A DNA stretch of 64,000 nucleotides, taken from a virus. The position numbers were made by a program, and so were the translations under genes. This document shows, in pieces, positions 47,451-55,729 of the stretch. A model generated the notes under the pieces. It was not told the DNA's origin, did no database searches, and was given only the letters and a program-made list of their open reading frames with translations. How positions within the stretch are numbered: position 1 is the stretch's first letter; every line of letters begins with the position of its first letter. The stretch spans positions 1 to 64,000 of the IMG/VR virus record IMGVR_UViG_3300025093_000011; one strand, written 5' to 3'.

Positions 47451-50400
47451 AAAGATTAAAAAAATATCAAGGTATTCTTGGAGGAAGTAGTGTAGGTAAT
47501 GATGGTGGAACCTACAAGGTAAAAAAGGGTGATACCTTTTATGGTATTGCAAATGACTTTAATGTTGACTGGGATGAGCTTATTAAAAGTAATCCTAATT
47601 TAGATGAAAAAGCAAGAAATCATCTCATTCCTGGACAATCAATACTTGTTCCTGGTCTTAAAACACAATCATCTGTATTAGATCTTCCAACAATGTATGA
47701 CTTTCTTGATCAGGCAGGAGTGGTTTATGAACCTCCATCAAGACAAGCTTCTAATTCTCTACTTGATGCAGCTGCAAAAGCTGCTAAAAATAAAGCAAAA
47801 GGTACAAAAATAAATAAGGTTATAGAAGCTAAGAAAAAGAAACGAGATGATGATGCTGCTGTAATGGCTGCTTGGAAAGATGATTTAAAGATAAATGAAA
47901 ATTCAACAAAAGTAGGTTATAAAGGAGGTAGATGGTACCCACATGGAAGTTTAGAACCAGGTAATAGAACAATTGCTTATGGTCATAAACTTACAGATAA
48001 AGAAAGAGACAGCAAAGCTTTTGCAGGAGGGTTAAGTGAAAAGCAAGCAGACATGCTTTTAGATAAAGATATGGCTATTCATTTAAATGCATTTAGAAAT
48101 GAATTTAATAAAAAATTTGGACCTGGTTCTTATGATAAGTTATCTCTTAATGAAAAAGTAGTTGGAGCTGATTATCATTTTAATGGTCTTCCAGTTGAAG
48201 AATTTAAAAAATTCTTTACAGCAATGCATCAGGGTAATGTTGATAGAATGAAAAAAGAATATGTGCGAAAATACACAGACAAGAAACTTAAGAAAAAACT
48301 TCCTTTAAAACAAAGAAATACTTGGACAAGAAAAACATTAGGTTGGGAGAAGCAAGATGGGGGAATAGTTTCTGAATATGGTTGGGATTATAAAAAAGAT
48401 GGTGATAACTATTTAACTAGAAGAACTGGTAATGAAGATTGGATAACAGCTAGAGGTAATGCATTAGATGCTATTAAATCTAAAATATTTAATGAGGGTC
48501 CTCAAATGAGTCAGGAAGAAGCTGAAGTTTCTCACAGACAAGAATGGATGGATAGGGTTAGAAGATATATAAATAGAGGAATGACTTTAGATGACTTAGC
48601 TCCATTGATGGGAACCAGACGAGGTATTCTTCAATATTTTCCAGAATTAGCAAATGAAGCTGTAAATCAAAATGTAGATCAAATTGATGAAGATTTATCT
48701 ATAGAGTTAGATCTTTATGATGCTGGGGAAATGTCCCTTGATGATCTAAGTTCAGAGGCTATAGATATAATAGCTGAAAAAGAACGTAAAGCATGGAGAA
48801 AAGAAAGAGAGCAACAATTACAAGAACCTATTATTCAAGAAGAGGAAGAAGCAGTTGATTCTGATGGTGGTGGTTGGACTACAGAGGAAGAACATCAGAA
48901 AATGTTTGGTTTTAAAACAAATGAACCTATAGAAGAATCAATTGAAGAATCAATGGAAGTTGATGATGAGGGAACTTCAATAGAACTAGATTTATATAGA
49001 TCCGGTGAAATATCTATTGATGATTTAAGTCCTGAAGCTTTTGATATTATAGCTGAGGAAGAACGTAAAGACTATAGATCAAATCGAGAAAAAAAGATTG
49101 AAGAAGTTGTAGAAAGTCCGTGGAGAGATAATTTAAGACAAGAATATTTAAAGTCTAATGAAGAATTATTTACACAAGGTAATCCTTTTGATCAAGCTCC
49201 TGCAGAAAATGAAGCAGATGATTATTATCAAAATTTATTTCAAAGATTAAAAGATATAGATCAACAGAAGTCTGTTGAACCACAAACACTATATGATCCT
49301 GTAACAGGACAACCAATGTCTCAGTCATCTAATCCTGCTTCAACATTTAGAGATCTTAGAACTCCTTATGATATACAACAGCAAGAACTAAGAGATGCTG
49401 AAACTGCTGATTATGAAACTGTTACACAACCTTTTATGCAAGAAAACTTTCCCATAGTAACAGGTGTTGTTGATCAAATAGGAGATGGGGCAAAATTTAT
49501 TGCAGATGAAGTTGAAGATGTTGTTGATAAACTTCAAAAGACATCTATACTTCCAGGATATATAACAAATGATGCAGAAGCATTATATAATTTTGGATCA
49601 CATATAGTAAATAAAGACTATGAAGCTTTAATAAATAATAAATATGGTCAAAAACTTGCTTTAAAAATTCTTGATCAAAATGAGAATCCTAATAAATATA
49701 TGGGTCTTAGATTTAAAACATTAACTGATGTAGAACAACAATGGTTAAGAAGAGGTCTTGAAAAAGTAGGAGCAATTGATACTCCTGATTTTAAATTAGG
49801 TAACGTTGCAGAAGAAGTTGTAGAAGAAACTCCTGCACCTGAAACTTTTACTAGAAGAATAGGTGATGTAAAAGATTCTTATGCACCTGAATATAACTTA
49901 ATGGCTTATAGAAATCAATGGGATAATGGTGAAGGATTTGTATATAAAACAGCTCCTACTAAACAACATAGAAAAGATTCTGATGAATATGAAGGTGTAT
50001 TAGGTGTAGCTCACTTCTTATTAGATGCTAGTGTTGATTCTGAATATCCGTATAGTCATAAAAATAACGCAGCTTTTATTGAAAATGCAATTGCTAATGA
50101 TGATTGGATACCTGCTTTTGAACAACTTGAAGGTAATAGGGTTAGATTAAAATATAAAAAACCTGATGATATTCTTGAAACAGATATAGTAAACACACCA
50201 TTAAGACAATTAAATTTTTCAGATATTGATTTTAAAACAGATCAAACTCCTAAAGGTTTTAAATCTAGTGTACATGAAGTAACTACTAAAGATGGAGATG
50301 GAACTCTTTTATTATTTAAAAACAAAGATGGCTATTCTAGATTTAGTGGAGGTTCTGTAGTATTTATATTTGAAGATAAGTATGGTAACGTTATTGTTAG

Positions 50401-50701
50401 AGATTTTGCTGGTTCATTAAATAGTATTCAAAAAGAAGGAAACTCAATTACTAAACAATATAATCTTAAACCTGGACAACTTACTATTGGTTATCATGAT
50501 GTAGGTTCATTTAGTGCTAAACCAAAAGCTAATAAGAATAATGTTCTTAAAGCTAAACAATGGGAAGGTTATAATGATGCAGGGTATACAGGAGGAGCAT
50601 TGCTTATTCCAGCACCTGATGATGTTGAGCTTCTTAACCGTGAGTCTTTTAGATTCTTTGATCCTAAATATACTAATACGGGTCCTGATAATAAACCTTA
50701 A
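47447..50701 (+). CDS. LysM plus lysozyme-like cargo protein
   Basis: This is a 1084-residue protein. A LysM domain (about 22-72, YKVKKGDTFYGIANDF, then PGQSILVPG) is followed by a lysozyme-like domain (about 140-300) with NRTIAYGHKLT, which matches the T-I-G-Y-G-H strand of GH24 lysozymes. A Glu just upstream (KINENSTK) is the catalytic candidate. Two diverged copies of a 38-residue unit (SIELDLY-x3-E-(M/I)S-(L/I)DDLS) lie at about 418 and 511. It likely opens peptidoglycan during entry. It begins before the end of the previous gene. Confidence 0.8.
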   Translation: MKRLKKYQGILGGSSVGNDGGTYKVKKGDTFYGIANDFNVDWDELIKSNPNLDEKARNHLIPGQSILVPGLKTQSSVLDLPTMYDFLDQAGVVYEPPSRQASNSLLDAAAKAAKNKAKGTKINKVIEAKKKKRDDDAAVMAAWKDDLKINENSTKVGYKGGRWYPHGSLEPGNRTIAYGHKLTDKERDSKAFAGGLSEKQADMLLDKDMAIHLNAFRNEFNKKFGPGSYDKLSLNEKVVGADYHFNGLPVEEFKKFFTAMHQGNVDRMKKEYVRKYTDKKLKKKLPLKQRNTWTRKTLGWEKQDGGIVSEYGWDYKKDGDNYLTRRTGNEDWITARGNALDAIKSKIFNEGPQMSQEEAEVSHRQEWMDRVRRYINRGMTLDDLAPLMGTRRGILQYFPELANEAVNQNVDQIDEDLSIELDLYDAGEMSLDDLSSEAIDIIAEKERKAWRKEREQQLQEPIIQEEEEAVDSDGGGWTTEEEHQKMFGFKTNEPIEESIEESMEVDDEGTSIELDLYRSGEISIDDLSPEAFDIIAEEERKDYRSNREKKIEEVVESPWRDNLRQEYLKSNEELFTQGNPFDQAPAENEADDYYQNLFQRLKDIDQQKSVEPQTLYDPVTGQPMSQSSNPASTFRDLRTPYDIQQQELRDAETADYETVTQPFMQENFPIVTGVVDQIGDGAKFIADEVEDVVDKLQKTSILPGYITNDAEALYNFGSHIVNKDYEALINNKYGQKLALKILDQNENPNKYMGLRFKTLTDVEQQWLRRGLEKVGAIDTPDFKLGNVAEEVVEETPAPETFTRRIGDVKDSYAPEYNLMAYRNQWDNGEGFVYKTAPTKQHRKDSDEYEGVLGVAHFLLDASVDSEYPYSHKNNAAFIENAIANDDWIPAFEQLEGNRVRLKYKKPDDILETDIVNTPLRQLNFSDIDFKTDQTPKGFKSSVHEVTTKDGDGTLLLFKNKDGYSRFSGGSVVFIFEDKYGNVIVRDFAGSLNSIQKEGNSITKQYNLKPGQLTIGYHDVGSFSAKPKANKNNVLKAKQWEGYNDAGYTGGALLIPAPDDVELLNRESFRFFDPKYTNTGPDNKP

Positions 50702-50720
50702 AGGTTTAAACAATAAATTA

Positions 50721-50740
50721 AAATTTAGTATATTATATAT
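50721..50740 (+). promoter_or_regulatory. Late promoter motif, copy 11 (cargo unit)
   Basis: It reads AAATTTAGTATATTATATAT, 13 bases before the ATG at 50754. The small palindrome AAACCTT/AAGGTTT just upstream (about 50694-50708) overlaps the previous stop and may be a weak terminator. Confidence 0.75.
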
Positions 50741-50753
50741 AACTATTTAAATT

Positions 50754-53700
50754 ATGGCACAGAAGAAAAAATATAGAATATATAAAGCTGGTGGTCAGCA
50801 TGGTAGAATAATAAATCCAACTGCAAAATTCTTAATGAAAGCAGAAGCTGGAATGCAACAACCTACTCCAGCTGAAATGATCATGATGCAAGAACAGCAG
50901 ATGGGTCAACAGCCTATGGGAGCACCTTCTCCTGAAGAAATGCAAATGATGCAACAAGCTCAAGGTCAACCACCTATGCAAGGAATGCCACCTCAACCAT
51001 CAGATGAAGAAAGAATGATGATGGAAGCACAGCAAGAAATGCAAGAACTGATAATGTCTGTAAAAGAAGCTTTAGAAGTTGGAACATCTGTAGAAGAAAT
51101 TATTGAAGCTTTACAAGAAGATGGTCATAGCTCTGATAAAATAAAATTTGCACTAGTAGAATCTGGAATTTCAGAAGAAGAAGCTAATGTATTAGTTTCT
51201 CCTGATGAAGTTAAAACTCCTGATGCTCCAGAATTAGATATGGAAATGAAGGAAGAAGATGTTGAGGTTGAAGAAGTTCCGGAAGAAACTGATAGAGCTT
51301 TTGTAAAAAGAAGAGTTAAAGAACTTAAGAAAGCAAAAGAAGGTTTAGAAGCAAATAAAGATACTGAAGATGGATTAGATGTAAAAAATACTTTTAGATC
51401 TAATACTTTTGATATACCAGAAGGTGGTAGAAAAGATTTAGTTTCAGGTTTTTTATCTGGTATAAATGATAGTGTTCAGACTCATCAGTTTGAGCAACAA
51501 GCTGAAAATGAATTGATGCAAGCAAAGACTGGTAGAGAAATGCGTCAAGAAATGAGAGCTAATAGACAAGCTCTAAGAGAAAGAAGAAGAGCAGGTAGAC
51601 AAGCTAGAAGATATGGATTAGATCCTTTCTTATTTGCTGAAGAAGGTACATTTCATGGAGAAAAAGGACCTCTTGGTTTAGGACTTAGAAGTTTTGATAT
51701 AACTTGGAAGAATGCTACTCCTATGCCATATCATTTTTATGACGGTATTACAAATCCTTTTTTTAATGGTAGAGGTTATTATACTAACGTTGCTAAAAAA
51801 ATAATAGCTCCTGGAGAAGAATTGATTCAATCAGAAATTCAAGCAGAAGGTGATTCTAAAAATGTTGATGAAGGAACTACATTTACTTGGGATGATGTTG
51901 AGAAAGGAAAGGCTCCTGCAAAATCAGAATCTAGTAATAAACAAACTCATACTAGAAGACAAACTAATACAACAAATTATTGGCAAAGACGTCAAAATCC
52001 AGCAAGTGCTAGTATTTCCAGTGTAAGTAATCCTTCTAATGATGATTTAAATACTTTGGGTGCATTGTTTGCAATGCAAAAAGATATACCTGGAGGAGAA
52101 AAAGATATGCTTAAATTTATGGAGTTAGCTCAGACTAATCCTAAGTATATAAACAATGTAAAGAAAACAGTAAAAGGTTGGAATGCTGTTAATAAACAAC
52201 AGGTAACCAAAACTAAAATTACTCCAACTAAAGTAGATGAACCAGGTATGCCGGCATGGATGCAAATGGGTCTGTCTGTTGCAGGAGCTACAACACTATA
52301 TAAGACTGCGGAATGGGTCTTTAGATCTGTTAAAGCTGGTAAACCTGTAAAACCTTCTATTTTAAAATGGTTACAATCAAAAGGAGTTACACCTCCTAAA
52401 CCTGGAACAACTCAATCTTTTAACTCATGGCTTGATTCAAATAAAAGTTCAATAAAAAGTAAAAGTAAGCCTGCTGCTAAACCTACTGCTAAACCTAAAG
52501 TTAAACCTACTACACCTAAACCTAAAGTTAAAGCTAAAGCACCTAGTAAGTGGAATAAGTTTTTAAAAGGTTCAAAAAAGGTTATGAAAGGAGCTGTTAA
52601 GGGTATGAAAGGGATTAATCCATTGATGAATTTAGATATGTTTATTCCCGATCCAGAGATAATGAATATGATTATGGGTCGGAGTAGTGGGAGGCCATCA
52701 GCCCAAATAGGTGGATTTGTAGATTCAACTAATCCTGACTTATATAAATTTATATATGGAGGAGATGAAGCTTACTCAGGTATTCCACAAGGAGAAGATA
52801 TAAATGATCCTTACATACCTTTTATGAAACATGGTGGTCCACATAATGATCAAATTAGAGTTGTAAAAGAAACTCTCTCAGGTCGGAGTCCATCATATTA
52901 TCATGGTTGGGATCAAATGCCTTATGCACTTAATGAAGATGGAACTCTTGCTTTTAGTGCTGAAGATGTTGCTGCAGCTAACAAAGCTTATTTTGAAGAA
53001 GGGGATGAAAGTAGATTAGGAGATGCTGCATTAAAAGCTTATCCTCATATAGGACCTCATCAACAAAGTATGAATGTAGTTTATGCAGATGCAAATAATC
53101 CAGAAGCAGCTTTTGCAGCTGGAGACAGGTTTGGAGATAAAGAGCTTACTACAATGTATATGTCACCTGCATCTGCAAGAAATCCTGTAGGTTCTTATGA
53201 TCAACAACTTCAAGCATGGTCAATGAGTCAACCAAGAACAAATGTTGTACCAGATCAAGTTTTATATGATAATAAAAGTTTAGATTATTTTCCAGGTGAA
53301 ACCAAAGGAGAATACTATGGTAGAATGGGTGGTCCTGAAACAGTTCAATACATGATAGATAAGTATGATATGAATCCTGAAGAGATGTATAATACAAATC
53401 CTCTACCTAGTAGATTTAAAGATCCTAGTGCTAACATAGATCCTAATACAGGTAAAAGAGGTCCTGAAAAATACTATGATTGGGATACTGGTACTTGGAT
53501 AGAACCTTATTTAGAACCTAGACCTGTTGAAGAATATCCTAATATAGAAAGTTATGCAACTGGTGGACAACTAGATACATATCAAGGAGATGAGGGTGGT
53601 AATCAAATACCAAGAATAAGTGATCAAGCATTAGATTATATTCTTGATTATGAAGCTGCACATGGAAGTCCTCATGGATTAGGATTATCTAACTATGGTA

Positions 53701-55721
53701 TTCAAGATAAATACAGAACACAATATCCAAACATACTTCCTGCATCAGGAGATATAAGTAGAGATCAAGCTAGACAGTTTTTACTATCTGATCAATTTAG
53801 ATATGGAGACATGCAACAGTTTCCTTTAGATGTTCAAAGAAGATTACTTGATTACAGTTTTAACACTGGTAGAAACTTTGAAGATCTTTTACTTTTAGAT
53901 GCAGGTCTTACAGATATGGCTACAGTAGATAGTTCTGATCCAGCTGACATAGCTAAATTAAAAGAACTTTATACTGAAAATCAAGCAGATATATTAGCTA
54001 AGATGGGAGAAGAAGGTTATGCATCTCATTTAGATAAAAGTAAACATGATGTTTATAAAAGTTTAAATACAAGAAGAGGTTATGGCAGTGATCCTTCTAG
54101 CTATACTTATAAAGATAGTCCTTATGCAAGAACGTGGAGTCCTAGAATTGACATGTGGCAAGACTTTAAATTAAATGAAAAAGGTGAAGTTGTAGATCAA
54201 AATACAAATGAAGTTGTTGTAGATAAAGATGGTAATCAAACTACTACAACTACTACAACTACTAAAAAAAGAATGAGACCACAAGTAAGAGGATATAGAT
54301 ATAATCCTACAGGTGGTGCATTCTTTACACAAGGTAATCCCCGATTTGATAGATATAATGCTTTTGGTAGAATAAATCCAGCCTTTGGAAAAAGACCTTC
54401 AATATTTAATACTCATACATACATGACACCTTTAAATGACTTTGCTAGAAACTTACCACCAGAAGCTCTTGCAAGTTTAATGAAGTCTGGTAAAGCTGGA
54501 GTAATAAAACGAGGCATGTTTAGAGGAAGAGATCCGGAAACAGGTCTAAGACTTCCTAAAAGAGAAGCTTATATACAGTGGGGTGATGGTGTAAATACAC
54601 CTGAGCAAACTATAAGAGATCCTAAAACTGGTGAGATTTTAAACCGTGCAGGACTTAGACAAACTATCAGAGGTATCAAAGATGGCAACTATGGTAGAAA
54701 GGCTACAAGAAAAATGATACGTGGTGAAAGAAAAGCTTTTAGAGATGCTAGAAAAGCAAGAAGAAGAGGGTTTGGTGATGATTATAATTATAATGAAGAT
54801 TATACTCCAGAAATGGAAGAAGCAGCTAATGCAGAATGGGTTGAAAAGATGAATGCAGATAGAGATCGAAGATTAAATCCTGATGCAGGAGGAGATCAAA
54901 ATGCACCATACTATGATAAAAGAGGTGAAGATATGAATCCATTAAATAGATTTACAGAAGAAGAAGCAGGAGGTTATAGTAAAGATATGGGTTCTGATAA
55001 TATGAGATACGGTGGTTTCTTTAATCATGGTGGAACTCATCCTGATCAGCAACCTAATCCATATGGTAATACACCTATGGGACAGGGACTTAATACTATG
55101 ATGAATATGTTTGGTAATAACAATAACATGCAGACTCAACTTCAATCATCTGCAAACTTTCAAGCAAATCCTCAGTTTACTCCTCAAAATACAGGAGCTA
55201 GTCCTCAGACAGGTGGTTCTAATTTCTCTTATTCAGCTGCTGCACCTCCAATGATAGATGAAAATAATAATGGAATACCTGATACTATAGAAAGACCTAG
55301 TGATGAACAACCAATGATAGGTCCTCAAAATAAACCTAAAGAAACTAAAGGAGGAAAAGCAAGATTTGCTATAGATAATGCTTATGATATTAATCTTTCA
55401 GAAACTGCTAATATGGGTAAAGATCTTTCTTATGATGTTATAAAGTTTGCTAACACTCTTGGAAGTTCTTCGGGAGAGAAAGATAGATTCAATTTAGGTT
55501 TAGATGATTCTATAAATTATGGTGAAGATTTAGGATTAAAGAAAGTTAATACTCAAGGTAAAGATCAAGTATACCAAGATAACCGTGCAGATGTACAATA
55601 TGTTTCAGCAAAGTATGGAGGTGACGTAAGTAATATGTATGAGGAAGGTGAAGAATATGATTTAACTTTAGAAGAGCTTGCTGAAATTTTAGCAAATGGA
55701 GGTAATGTAGAATTTTTATAA
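50754..55721 (+). CDS. Giant cargo protein with muramidase-like domain
   Basis: This is a 1655-residue protein. Gln/Met/Pro-rich head (about 25-90), acidic helical linker, Lys/Pro-rich basic stretch (about 565-620). A domain at about 955-1050 (ALDYILDYEAAHGSPHGLG, GLSNYGIQ, DVQRRLLDYSFNTGR) looks like a phage peptidoglycan hydrolase of the GH108/transglycosylase kind. The Glu in DYEAAHG is the catalytic candidate. The linker YQGDEGG (about 942) recurs in the next gene. It ends in the acidic-GG motif LTLEELAEILANGGNVEFL seen in the 2590-residue protein. Cargo/entry role inferred. Confidence 0.65.
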   Translation: MAQKKKYRIYKAGGQHGRIINPTAKFLMKAEAGMQQPTPAEMIMMQEQQMGQQPMGAPSPEEMQMMQQAQGQPPMQGMPPQPSDEERMMMEAQQEMQELIMSVKEALEVGTSVEEIIEALQEDGHSSDKIKFALVESGISEEEANVLVSPDEVKTPDAPELDMEMKEEDVEVEEVPEETDRAFVKRRVKELKKAKEGLEANKDTEDGLDVKNTFRSNTFDIPEGGRKDLVSGFLSGINDSVQTHQFEQQAENELMQAKTGREMRQEMRANRQALRERRRAGRQARRYGLDPFLFAEEGTFHGEKGPLGLGLRSFDITWKNATPMPYHFYDGITNPFFNGRGYYTNVAKKIIAPGEELIQSEIQAEGDSKNVDEGTTFTWDDVEKGKAPAKSESSNKQTHTRRQTNTTNYWQRRQNPASASISSVSNPSNDDLNTLGALFAMQKDIPGGEKDMLKFMELAQTNPKYINNVKKTVKGWNAVNKQQVTKTKITPTKVDEPGMPAWMQMGLSVAGATTLYKTAEWVFRSVKAGKPVKPSILKWLQSKGVTPPKPGTTQSFNSWLDSNKSSIKSKSKPAAKPTAKPKVKPTTPKPKVKAKAPSKWNKFLKGSKKVMKGAVKGMKGINPLMNLDMFIPDPEIMNMIMGRSSGRPSAQIGGFVDSTNPDLYKFIYGGDEAYSGIPQGEDINDPYIPFMKHGGPHNDQIRVVKETLSGRSPSYYHGWDQMPYALNEDGTLAFSAEDVAAANKAYFEEGDESRLGDAALKAYPHIGPHQQSMNVVYADANNPEAAFAAGDRFGDKELTTMYMSPASARNPVGSYDQQLQAWSMSQPRTNVVPDQVLYDNKSLDYFPGETKGEYYGRMGGPETVQYMIDKYDMNPEEMYNTNPLPSRFKDPSANIDPNTGKRGPEKYYDWDTGTWIEPYLEPRPVEEYPNIESYATGGQLDTYQGDEGGNQIPRISDQALDYILDYEAAHGSPHGLGLSNYGIQDKYRTQYPNILPASGDISRDQARQFLLSDQFRYGDMQQFPLDVQRRLLDYSFNTGRNFEDLLLLDAGLTDMATVDSSDPADIAKLKELYTENQADILAKMGEEGYASHLDKSKHDVYKSLNTRRGYGSDPSSYTYKDSPYARTWSPRIDMWQDFKLNEKGEVVDQNTNEVVVDKDGNQTTTTTTTTKKRMRPQVRGYRYNPTGGAFFTQGNPRFDRYNAFGRINPAFGKRPSIFNTHTYMTPLNDFARNLPPEALASLMKSGKAGVIKRGMFRGRDPETGLRLPKREAYIQWGDGVNTPEQTIRDPKTGEILNRAGLRQTIRGIKDGNYGRKATRKMIRGERKAFRDARKARRRGFGDDYNYNEDYTPEMEEAANAEWVEKMNADRDRRLNPDAGGDQNAPYYDKRGEDMNPLNRFTEEEAGGYSKDMGSDNMRYGGFFNHGGTHPDQQPNPYGNTPMGQGLNTMMNMFGNNNNMQTQLQSSANFQANPQFTPQNTGASPQTGGSNFSYSAAAPPMIDENNNGIPDTIERPSDEQPMIGPQNKPKETKGGKARFAIDNAYDINLSETANMGKDLSYDVIKFANTLGSSSGEKDRFNLGLDDSINYGEDLGLKKVNTQGKDQVYQDNRADVQYVSAKYGGDVSNMYEEGEEYDLTLEELAEILANGGNVEFL

Positions 55722-55729
55722 TATTAAAT

